From Actinia tenebrosa (lineage: Eukaryota > Cnidaria > Anthozoa > Actiniaria > Actiniidae), in assembly GCF_009602425.1 (NCBI RefSeq), contig NW_022258614.1, positions 319,577-383,576 of the forward strand: a stretch of 64,000 nucleotides of DNA. Reading direction: 5' to 3'. The notes under the pieces were generated by a model. It did not search any database, had not been told where the DNA came from, and saw only the letters and a program-made list of their open reading frames with translations. The stretch's first letter is position 1, and each line of letters opens with the position of its first letter. Below are positions 49,301 through 60,144 of the stretch, piece by piece. A program made the translations under genes and the position numbers.

Positions 49301-52053
49301 AATGTGCAAAAGTACAAATCTCCGGCAAAAAGCACTCTGGGAAACTGAATACTACACAAATCAAAACAAGGAAACCAATAAAATTATAAGAAAAAAATTG
49401 CTGTTATTTTCGTCTGTTGAAATACATGTACTTAGAGTTTCATAGAAGATGTTGAAGGAAATATTGTCAGAGGGATCTTTAGAGGAACCGAAAAAGTGCA
49501 GGTACTTGGTTTCCCATCATGCTTTGTGCTAGAGATTTGTGCCCGACCACATTGCTTATCCAACACTGAGCAATAGACAACTCAAAATATTAGTAATAAT
49601 CCCATTAATAATTGTACCAGTAAAAGGCATTTACACACACACAACAACATTTAAGCATTGTATACATAAAACTCCAGGTCTGTACCCTCTCAAGACTGTC
49701 AGTATCACGGCAAACCATTTAAACCTTTTTTGTTTGAACCACGGTAGTTAAAAACCTTTTACCACTTGTAAAAATCATATGTACACCTTTTTTGTAACTG
49801 TGATGAGATAAACCTTTGATACCTTGTTTTTTTTTACCAGTTTCATTTTTTTAAACCAAATAAACCATTTTCTATATGACGTAGATGTTATAAACCTCTT
49901 TTTGTTATACCATTTTTGTATCAGAGTATATGTTCATAGCTTAGAGTCAGACGAATAATAACCATTGATTAGAAGCAGAGGAACATTTTGTTTGCTGAAC
50001 AGGAATAAATGAGCATTTGCTGCTGAATATAACCAAAAAACCAATGATGACCCCAGCTTGAAAGGTGACCAGAGCCTGTGAATACTCATTCATACCACCC
50101 TTGAATAACCAGACTTACCATAACCTGAACCGTTTGAGTATCCACCGCCCCGATCTTGTCTGCCACCACCACGGCCACTGTTGACCAATATCTCATTTAG
50201 GAATACAATATAGCATGCTTGCGAACATACTTGCTTATAGCAAGCAGTGTAATAATGCAAGCACATTGATGTGTAATAACTGGGTGCTGGGTATATATAC
50301 CATAAATATTTGGAAGGAAGAGACCAGTGAAAACATTTAGTAGAATACATAATATATGAATTTTTTGTTCACACCTATTATTGATAACCATTTAGAATAA
50401 ATTGCCCTTACAACCAAGGAATCCGAATGTAGTTAGTTATTGAGGCTTACTAAATTTTAAGGTTTTTATCTCAAAGAACAAAAACATCACTTCAAATAGT
50501 GGAAACCAATCATTCAATTTAGTACTTTCCCATAGGTCAGTGCTTCAGACGATCATTCATCGACATTGACAAGACTTGTAATATTAATGTTACGTGAGCA
50601 ATATTTCTTAAAAACCCACAATTTTTCCCTCCATTTACCACTGTCCTGAATATTGCTAAGAGTGAGATGGTGTGCAGTTCGTATTTAAGTGAAGGTGCTT
50701 ACTTTTCGTTCACCAAGACGCTCTTATTTTACCATTCATTACAATGAACTTTTTATCGTAATAAATAAGCTTGTGATAAACCTCAGAGTAATAAACCTTT
50801 GTATTTTAACCCTTGCTTTAACCTTTGCATCTTTTTATAAGTTTATTTCGTTGGTTATATTTCAATAACTAGACCCTGATGAAGCTTAATGTATCAAAAA
50901 GGGCCCCAATACCACAAAGCCAAGAGATAAGAAACATAATACATACCCTCCTCTATATCCACCACCACTGCTGCCGCCACCACCATAACCGCCACCACCA
51001 CCACCTCCACCAGAGTATCTTGACGCCGAACTATATCCACCACTTCTGTCACTACTACCATATCCACTTGTGCCTCCTCCTCCTGCTGCACCTTGTGAGC
51101 CATAGCTACTCTGGGAAGACTGTTGGTAATTTGAGGAAGGAGTTTGGTAGTAACTTGACTGGGATGGCGGTTGGTATCCTCCACTTCCAGATGAGGCAGT
51201 AGGAGCAGATGAATATCCACCAGACTGATAACTACTGCCTCCATCTTGATAACTACTTTGTGACGTATTGGAGGTACTACCCTGCATATATGTATTCTGT
51301 TGTGCTGCGGCTCCATAGCCAGATGACTGGTAACCTTGTGTGTCTTGCTGATAACCTTGGCCATAGCTCTGAGAAGAGTATCTGTTGGAAATTTAAACCA
51401 AAATGTTAAATTGTTTTAGAGAAATTTCAAAGACTCCAATTATACATTACCATGTCCTTCTCTAAAACTTACCCTGTAGAAGCAGAACCTCCATAAGCAC
51501 CACCTCTCTGGCCATACCCTGAGGAATCTAAAAAGACAAAAAAACACCAATTTTTGAGACGTTTTGCTAAACATTCATCTTACGTTTTTTTATTCAATTT
51601 CGTCATATAATTTCTTTAAATCAAAAATTAATGTTTAAATATGTTACTAAAAGTTGCCAACGATTCATAATATAGCTTCTTTAAATAATCTAGATTACAA
51701 TTTATAAAAATGCTTTTTTTATACTTCCAAATGACAATCTACCAGAAAACGTGCCATTCTATTCATGTATTCTGATTTATCGGTTTCCACGAGCTCACTA
51801 TCGCTTTAAAAACTATTCATATTCCATGTTTTCTCTTTTTCAAAGCTTTTAAAACTACCATCTAGGTATTAATGCCAATGAAAACTATTAAAAAGAGGTT
51901 AATGATACTGAAGGTTTGGCTAAATTCAATGGAGAATGAAAAACTGACAAACATGGCGTCTTTTTTTATATATTTTCTCAAATCGTTTTTGACCTCATTT
52001 CGAAAGAGAAATCTCCTAATCCTTTATAAATACTTACAGCCTTGATCACTCAT
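43322..52053 (-). CDS. FUS: FET-family RNA-binding protein (FUS/EWSR1/TAF15 homologue, cabeza-like)
   Basis: A nuclear RNA/DNA-binding protein of transcription and splicing. I traced 13 coding exons: 52053-52038, 51527-51473, 51381-50947, 50177-50119, 46598-46572, 46420-46320, 46182-46120, 45760-45697, 45222-45133, 44988-44871, 44397-44324, 44204-44069 and 43361-43322. All use GT-AG and phases fit. They sum to 1278 nt, 425 aa. Order: a Ser/Tyr/Gly/Gln-rich prion-like domain (about 1-168, mostly exon 3); a short RGG patch; an RRM (204-288, starting TIFVSN, with YDDPPTATAAIEWFNG); RGG; a RanBP2 zinc finger with Trp339 and Cys341/344/355/358 (CGNMNFARRDTCNRC); an Arg-Gly-rich region; and the PY nuclear signal ARQDRRDRPY at the C-terminus, nearly identical to human FUS. 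Intron 4 (3.5 kb) carries foldback elements. One gene equally related to FUS, EWSR1 and TAF15 is expected in an invertebrate, so the symbol marks the family. Confidence 0.96.
45437..45560 (+). repeat. tRNA-related short repeat in intron 8 of the FUS-like gene
   Basis: GGGAGAGAAAACCCTCAAAAC, then CACAGGAGAGAACC, then GAGGATCAAACCCGAGTCG (a reversed B-box-like stretch) and CACTCTACACCACC. It is the best preserved copy of this family in the window. Confidence 0.7.
47664..47878. repeat. Large foldback (about 100-bp arms) in intron 4 of the FUS-like gene
   Basis: The outer segment CAGTAATGATGAAAAGGTAA pairs with TTACCTTTTCATCATTACTG. Inner parts CCGACGAAGGACTAGCGTC and GGTGGCATTTGC pair likewise. 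The apex is at about 47774 with almost no loop. Transcribed in the intron, it would give a long double-stranded hairpin. Confidence 0.93.
47955..48067. repeat. Two further short hairpins beside the large foldback
   Basis: ACATTCATAATAATT / AATTATTATGAATGT (47955-47993, 8-bp loop) and TACTTGTGGTCTAT / ATAGACCACAAGTA (48034-48067). Right after them is GCCAATCAGAGTGC. Confidence 0.85.
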
Positions 52054-52167
52054 GGTTGTTTTACTGTATTATGGACACTATACCACGGTAAAAGGGTTGT
52101 TTTGTACTCTTTTCTGGTAAAAAATGGCGACCACTAAGCGACNCCTTCGTTCCCGTTCAACAAGCAG

Positions 52168-52428
52168 ATGGTCGAGACCTCGAGGTAAGTAGCCTCGTTG
52201 TGATATGATGACACAGGAAGCCCAAATCACACACTTACAATGCATTACATACAGGAAGCCCAGCTTCAGCTTTTGTAAGTGTGAAAGAAGAAAAGGTTTT
52301 AACCTTATGCCTTTCCTTTTACCCTGCCTCGCGCAGATTAGTCTTTTACGCAGCCGCTATACACTTTGGATTTCGAAAGTACAAGCATAAAAAATGGCAA
52401 GAGTTTCCATTCCTTGTGCTTACCGGCG
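52168..52428 (+). CDS. Possible first two exons of an unidentified gene, divergent from the FUS-like gene
   Basis: The ATG at 52168 opens ATGGTCGAGACCTCGAG, ended by a perfect GTAAGT donor at 52185. The second exon (52337-52428) follows a strong pyrimidine tract and GCGCAG acceptor and is in phase. It gives MVETSRLVFYAAAIHFGF followed by KYKHKKWQEFPFLVLTG and ends at GTAATA. The start lies about 115 bp from the FUS-like ATG on the other strand, so a shared bidirectional promoter is possible. An earlier ATG (52124) in another frame crosses an N at 52143. No third exon is evident before the histone genes, and an inverted-repeat element begins at 52442. The gene may be truncated, non-coding, or spurious. 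Confidence 0.3.
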
Positions 52429-52441
52429 GTAATATNCTTTG

Positions 52442-52540
52442 TGCAAGCCCGGTTCACACTTGTGTTTCTTACGCTTATGTTAAAAGTATTGTGTATATTA
52501 TGTTAACATGTGCGAACCAGCCCTTACTTGNACCGTATTT
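52442..52540. repeat. MITE-like inverted repeat
   Basis: GCAAGCCCGGTTCACAC at the left pairs with GTGCGAACCAGCCCTTAC at the right. The interior has TTACGCTTATGTTAAAAG. Two Ns lie in or near it. Confidence 0.6.
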
Positions 52541-52717
52541 TTTAAGATGATTAACAAAGAAAAAAGAAATAAGGCATTTTGGTGGAACCACCATTAAAAA
52601 GATGTTATTAGTAGTAGGGTTTTGTTAGGACGACATGGGATTAGAAGCAGGGAGCGTGCATGCTGGAGATGGTGTTGGTAATAGAAAGCATAGATCAAGA
52701 CTTTTATTTTATGTGGC

Positions 52718-52733
52718 GGCTCTTAAAAGAGCC
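52718..52733 (-). terminator. Histone H3 mRNA 3' stem-loop
   Basis: On the minus strand GGCTCTTTTAAGAGCC: a 6-bp stem with a TTTA-type loop in the replication-dependent histone consensus, 25 nt past the H3 stop. AATAAA follows at 52708-52703. Confidence 0.96.
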
Positions 52734-52758
52734 ATTTTTGATAAGGTATTAGAGGATC

Positions 52759-54055
<1,297 letters not shown>

Positions 54056-54086
54056 ACGCGGAAGTCTACTACTATAAACAAACAAC

Positions 54087-54102
54087 GGCTCTTTTTAGAG
54101 CC
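54087..54102 (+). terminator. Histone H4 mRNA 3' stem-loop
   Basis: GGCTCTTTTTAGAGCC, 31 nt past the stop: perfect 6-bp stem, TTTT loop. A GAAAGTCGTG stretch follows where the downstream element is expected. AATAAA is at 54204-54209. Confidence 0.96.
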
Positions 54103-54401
54103 ACCAAATAGTACGAAAGTCGTGATCAATGCTTGACATTCTTCCAATGAAGCTTTCATCAAAATGAATCAGGGATCAATTTGGAAAAAAAATGTGTTTT
54201 TGAAATAAAGTTACTTCTTCTAAACCCGCTTGCAGCCCGATTTTAACCCAACATCTTACTAAAATATTAATCTTAGTTTTCTTTCAGTCGAACTGAAGGC
54301 TGGGAGTTCTTAAATTGCGGGAAAAGTAGTATTTCTTACATTCATTTAACCTTCCCAATCAACCTGACCTAAAACTTCACTCAAAAATGAACCTATCACA
54401 G

Positions 54402-54507
54402 AGAGAGAACAAGAGAAAAATATCAAATGCCCTTGGCGGGAATCGAACCCACGTCTTCGGTATTCTAGCCCGCCAAGGGCATTTCATATTTTTCTCTTGG
54501 TCTCTCT
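54402..54507. repeat. Foldback enclosing a tRNA-like T arm
   Basis: Arms of about 38 bp (AATGCCCTTGGCGGG / CCCGCCAAGGGCATT, plus AGAGAAAAATAT / ATATTTTTCTCT further out) enclose AATCGAACCCACGTC. On the minus strand this reads GTGGGTTCGATTCCCGC, a canonical tRNA T arm with B box. One arm plus part of the T arm recurs at 27799-27880. Confidence 0.85.
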
Positions 54508-54806
54508 ATTTCATTACACACACCGAACGCATAACTTATTACTACTATACTATCAAGGAGATATCAGAGTAGTGTAGTTTCACATGTTTTATTCAATCGT
54601 TCAATTCTAGTAGTAAGAAAAGAGCAATGAATACATAGAGGATCGCTCACTCGTGAGAGATCTTTTCAACACTCGAAGATAAAATTCGTATCTCCGCGCG
54701 CCCATGTAATATTCTGTTTATTATATAATTATCAATGAACTATGTTTTGGCTTTTTCAGGCAATTCTTTCCGTGTATTTTTGAATAGCCATCGCAATGGT
54801 GTTATT

Positions 54807-54844
54807 TTCACACGTGAAAATAACATGTTATTTTCACGTGTGAA
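54807..54844. repeat. Perfect 38-bp palindrome
   Basis: TTCACACGTGAAAATAACA is followed with no spacer by its exact complement. Each half has a CACGTG E-box, and TTCACACGTGAA is itself palindromic. It lies just past the end of ARMC5. Confidence 0.95.
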
Positions 54845-54849
54845 GATAT

Positions 54850-55030
54850 CAATTTTTCGAAATAGAGAAAAATAGATATTTCTTTGGTAATTATATAATA
54901 AAAATGAGTAATAAATTAATTTCTGATACTGATGTACAGTTGTTAGTCTTTGTTCACAGATAGATTGAGTGCAATGACCAAGATGATGAGCTTAGGGTGG
55001 TGCCTCTGTTCTGACTTCAAATCATTGTTG
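54850..55030 (-). other. ARMC5 3' untranslated region
   Basis: Minus-strand AATAAA candidates lie further out at 54722-54717 and 54593-54588. There is no other gene between ARMC5 and H4. Confidence 0.4.
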
Positions 55031-58000
55031 CTATTGAAACTGATGAGACAGAACTTCATACAAAATGTCAAGCAATTTACATTTGTCATGAGATCTGAAA
55101 ATATCTCTAAATGCATGAAACTGGTGTTGTAGGTCTGACACTTTCAAAAGAAGAAAGCTCAACCCAAATTCACACAAGGTTTTTGAATGGTAGTGAGCTG
55201 CTGAAAGGATGAGTGAGACAATGTTTGATTCAGTGGCAAGGCTTATCAAGAGTCTTTCAGCGAGGCACTTCAACTTTGCCATGAGAAACCTGTCAGCTAT
55301 GGCTAACAATTCGACCATGAACTGGAATCTGCTTTTCGAGTTGTAGGTGTCAAATATTGCTTGAAGATGTCTGCAGACTTCAGAGCTCTCTGATGAGTCC
55401 TCTCCATCAAATGAAAGTGAAAGAGTGCAGCCATAGCCATGGTGGATCACGCATGTAAGTGCATCCAGACTCACTTGGTGTATAGGAATGACTGACATGG
55501 AACCTTCTTTGTAGTTAGACGACAACATTGCAGCAAACATTTCTGACATGCCACTGAGTATCCTTGGATCTGCAGGAATTTGTTCCCCACTGTCTACTTG
55601 GAATTTGATGTTGCAAGGCCCATGGTGATTGTTGTAGTACTTGCAGGGGCTGCCATCTTCATTTCCAACAAAATCATGATCGGAGTCATATGGAGAAGAA
55701 GTAAGATCCAGTTTTGGGCACTTGGTTCTGATTTCATCTGATGCTTTCTTGCTATCGAGTTTTCTTTTCCTCATTTGAGTTTGATTTTCCAGGTAGTTTT
55801 CTGTAGAGGAGAGTTTGGTTGAAGCATCAAGGGTAAGCCCAGTTGATGAACTTAAATACTTCAAGGAAATGACAACTTTGGCAAACACTTGGTCATCATT
55901 TTCAGAGACCAGTAAGTCACATAGCATCTTCAGCCCATAATTCTTGATCATCAGCTTATTTCTCAAGTTTTCAGACCTACAGTAGAAATGGAAAGAAAAG
56001 AAGAAAAAAGTAACATTTTTAACCAAAGAAAAGACCGAGATGTTTGTAATGTGTGTGCATGTGCATAGGAGGGAGGAGTTAATCTGCTGTCACAAGACAT
56101 GGTGGTTATGCAATTAAAATATCCATTTCTGACTCACCTACATACTAGAGGCAGCATTAGCACACACCCCAGCCAGTCTTCACCACATCCCTTTGCCAGC
56201 AAGTGCATGAGGACTCCCTTGCCGAAGGGAGTTTGTGACTGACAGGATAGGTTTTCCATCAATTTATCACCAATGCTTCTACATCTGGTAATGGAGCTGT
56301 GAGGGATGTGTATTTGTGGTGGGTGTACACACTTGATGTTGATATCTGAATTTGTTCCTGTTTCTTTATCAGTAGTGGTTTCACTGTCTTGAGCTTCTTG
56401 TCCTTTTATGCATGCATATCCTTTCATATACCCACAACACAGTTGTCTGTGAATATCACATGCTATGCCCATACCCACCAGACTCTCAAAGCACTGAGGA
56501 TCTAATGTCAGACTGTTAAGCAAGCGTGTACACTTTGGGCTAGGATGATTCACCAAGCACAAGTAGTCCAGTAAAACACTGAAGCACTGTCTTGTTAGTA
56601 AATGTGGCAAGCCTGACTGATCACTCATGTGGGAGAATCTTGATAAAAGTAATATTGCATTATGGCCAGGCCCATGAAAGGTGTGGTGAGCAATGTGGGA
56701 TTTCTCATTATTGGGTGGGGTCAACAGAGGTGAAGAATCTGTACTTCTAATTGAATGCTCTTCCAATGGATGATGCTTTCTACCTGCCATAGTGGAATCC
56801 TCTTTTCCATCTTGGGACACTGCAGAACAAACATCTAAACTCTTTTTACTATCTTCATGGGATGTTCTATCATGCTCAGTGGTTTTAGGTGTGGATGATG
56901 ATGTAGCAGTATCCAACTTACAGCAACTTTCACTTGTTGAGCTGATGTCATTCGATGGTCCAAAATCTAATGGTGAAATATCTATTGACACATCTGTGCT
57001 AGGGCTGCTCTTTGTAGTTGGTGTTGAACAAATCAAACCCTGAGGAAAAGAGTGCATTGCAGTTGGCCTAGACGTCATGCTGGTACTGGACAATGTACAA
57101 GTGCTCATCATAGAAGTGGTCTCAGTTTTGCTTTGAAGTGAAGAAAAACTGAAAAGCGATGGTGATTGATCAATTGTTTTCACAGTTGGTGTTGAACTGG
57201 AAAGTACTCTATTACGAGGCTTTCTCTTAAATGTTAAGACTCTACTGCTTTCTTTTGCATCCCGTACTTGTATTGCCAGATTCTCTGCTTCTTCAAGAAA
57301 TGCTTCTTTACACGAGATATTAGTACTGTTATCTAAGACAGAATGAGTACTTCTTGGTGATTCTGATGGGCTTGAGAAGTCTGAAGTAAAGCTCTCATGA
57401 TCATAGGGGTCATTATCATCTTCAGAATGACTAACACTATAACATGATGAAATAACTTTCTTCAAGTATGCCAAAAGAGCTGCCACGATGCCATTATTTA
57501 ATAATAACTGTAGACATTTTTCATGGTAATAGAAACAATTAAAAGCAGTAATGATCTTTCGATGAAGTGAAGGATGCTCTGAAGAATAAAGCTGCTTTAA
57601 CAAAAGTTCAATTCCTCCACATTCATAAACTCTGTTCCGATTTACAGCCTCTCTACAACAATAGCAAAGTCCTTCCAATGCTTTTAGAGCCATATGGCTT
57701 GACAAGTTCATTGCTGCTTCCTTGTAAAGAACAGCAATGCCTCCTTCACTACCTATGGACACACGGACATGAGCATGGACACAAAGATTAACAGTTGTCA
57801 TGAAAGCAGCAGAAGACACTGAAGCCTTGTCACAGTTAGTAAGCTTGATAATTTCCTTAATGCCTTCGAATTCCTGTACTTGCTGAGCAATCTCTTTGGA
57901 ACAGTTCTTTGTTAACTCTGAAATAGCCTTAACACTGCAACCAGCTACAATTGGCTTGTCAGATTTCAAGAGCTCAACAAGTGTTTTCACACCTCCATTT

Positions 58001-59085
58001 TCATATATTTTCTTTTTACTACTCTGAGTTGTGCTTAGAATCTTTAAGCCTCGAAGAACAGTTTGTTGGCAATCTGAATCCGTGGTTTCATTGAGAAGCT
58101 TGACAAGTTCTTCTATTGCACCCAGTTCTTCAATGACAATTGCATTCTGGTCATTCTCTGCAAGATTTGCAAGTGCTCTTGCTGCTCTGTTTCTGATGCT
58201 CATTGATTTCAGATTTTTCAAAACTAAAACTGGAAAGATCACAAATTTTAGAAAATCATTATCTTTTAAAATGATACAGTGAAGAAGACATTACCATCCC
58301 CCCCTGGGGGGGTACTCCAAAATTTGGACTATACGGGGATGATCCGCTGAACAGGGTATGGTTTTTCTGGTTATTATGGTTGTAAAAAAGCGATACGCGA
58401 GATGACATGATAATTGAATCAGGAACTCAGTGCAATTAATTATCTCTTTTGTCATAAACAGGGTCTACAAATTTGAGTTTTTTTGTCATAAACAGGGTAC
58501 CCCTTTCAGAATCCCAGCGGAACACCCCTACCCAAATCCTGGTGGAGTACCCCCCCCCCCCCCGGGCCATCCCCTCCCTCTGATCCAAGACACAAAAAGT
58601 GAAATAGGTTAGGGGGTTTAGGCAAAAAAAGCCTTACCTATGGGTTGAATGCCATCTAATCGCCGTATCTGTCAAAAAAATTTCAAGTAAACAAATTAAA
58701 ATGCCTTCAATATAAAATACTGGGAGGGGTGGGTGGGGATATATTGTGGTAAAGTCAGATAAAATCGCAAATCAGTGTTTATAAACGTCAATTCTCATAA
58801 AAAGCAACGAAAATAGCTTCAATGGATAAAACTTACCTGTGTTTTGTTTTCATTAAACATTGCGCAGTTTGCTATAGCACTCATCGCCATATCTATTATT
58901 GAATTATTCGGTCTTTTTAGGAACCCTAATAATTTACCCAAACCACCTTTTTCTCGAAACAAATCAGCCTCATTCGATCTCTTAGTTAATTTAGCAACTA
59001 TTGCTAAAGCCTTTTTGACCGAGGATATAGAAGAACTGCTTAATTTTTGGACTAAATTGTCAGTAATTTGGATTGAAGACGCCAT
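55031..59085 (-). CDS. ARMC5: ARMC5, armadillo-repeat and BTB protein
   Basis: In mammals ARMC5 is a substrate adaptor of a cullin-3 ubiquitin ligase acting on the RPB1 subunit of RNA polymerase II. Four coding exons: 59085-58837, 58668-58638, 58229-56138 and 55976-55031, all GT-AG with fitting phases, 3318 nt, 1105 aa (human about 935). Layout: N-terminal armadillo repeats to about residue 350, with NRAARALANLAEND and CREAVNRNRVYECGG as in the human protein; a Ser/Thr-rich disordered linker (about 350-610) that explains the extra length; a helical region from about 618 (AILLLSRFSHMSDQSG, TPFGKGVLMHLLAKG); a basic patch (RKRKLDSKK, about 860); and a C-terminal BTB domain from about 912. The start ATG lies in AAGATGGCG. 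It is head to head with PTER. Intron 2 holds a poly-C/poly-G-ended element. Confidence 0.95.
58298..58567. repeat. 270-bp element with C/G-run inverted ends in ARMC5 intron 2
   Basis: Left end CCCCCTGGGGGGGTACTCC, right end GGAGTAC, C-run and CCGGG: terminal inverted repeats built round a poly-C/poly-G run. The interior repeats TTTTGTCATAAACAGGGT twice. A non-autonomous DNA element without coding capacity. Confidence 0.8.
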
Positions 59086-60144
59086 CTTGGAATTCTTGAT
59101 GCGCGAAACCGTTTGAAAAAAGATGACTTTGCGCAGCTAGTTTCAGTCTTTTTTTCGAATCTGAAACGCGGTTAAAATTAGCCGTCGTAACTAGGTACCC
59201 TAAAATACTCAAAATTTTTAAAGGATTTCCTGATTTTTTGCTACTTAGTTTTCCTTGTTATTAAAATCTAATGCAATAATGGAAGCAGAAACAATGAGGA
59301 ATGGCGAATTATGTATTTATGTTTGGTAAAATGCTAAACGAAAATTACAAGTCACTAAGTCAAGTAATCGTTTATGGGCCCCCTGTGGTTAAAGTCTGCA
59401 GACATTTGAGCTTCGTGCACAGTGGACACATTGTGCTGGAGAGTTGTTCAGTGTTCAAAATCTTTGTTTTTTGTAAGTATTAAACCGCTGTTTAGGTCGT
59501 TATCCTTTACAGAACTCGTTTTAAGGGCTATTCAATTTTGGTAAACAATTTTAATAGGTTCTTTTAGACAACTTTTGAGGCCATTTACAAAAGCGCGCGA
59601 TCAACACTATCAAACAAATAGTATGCAATGAGTGCGTTCTTGGATACTATCCCTTCCAATTTCAAAGCCAGAGTCCTATATAACACCTAATATCCGGGAT
59701 TTACAATTGTAGGCTTTTTTGTGATTCAGATAGTATACAAACTATGATCATTTGAGATATTCATTTCACTATGTTTTTAATATATATAAACCACACCTTG
59801 ATAAATTTAGGTCAAAACAGCGGTCAGACCAAATTTTGCTGGAAATGGTTACCAAAAAATTATAACTAGAAGCTGAAACCGGAAATAGTAGACTTCAATT
59901 TTATTATATTATGCATATATAATATAATATTTTATGTCATGTGGTAAAAATACCACTTCCTCATCCACATTTTCCAAGAAAAACTTGACACAAGATGTCT
60001 GTGGTGCTATTTCTTTACGCTAATGCATAGCATTCCTTGGAACAGGCATGCACAAGATATTCATGCTGCCTTTGACTTTTATTTTTATAAAATATTTTTA
60101 TTTTTCTATCAATGATCTTTAGAATTCAAAATTACTTAATAAAG
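59086..60144. promoter_or_regulatory. Divergent ARMC5-PTER promoter interval with a likely PTER 5' exon
   Basis: On the plus strand an ATGGCG at about 59301 opens a frame ended by a perfect GTAAGT donor at 59473. The next acceptor, TGATCTTTAG, ends at 60122, 22 nt before the PTER start. Spliced, the upstream frame would terminate at once (TAA), so I read this as a 5' untranslated exon carrying an upstream frame of about 57 codons. No TATA box is evident for either gene. Confidence 0.4.

Noticed and set aside
50886-51364. Two open frames of 133 and 156 codons over FUS-like exon 3
   Set aside because: Only the Gly/Ser/Tyr/Gln frame fits the splice phases of exons 2 and 4; the other is a shadow. 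The frame's internal ATG is not the start, because exons 1 and 2 lie upstream.
59301-59483. Independent 60-codon gene between ARMC5 and PTER
   Set aside because: The GTAAGT donor inside its end and the acceptor before PTER make a PTER 5' exon more likely.
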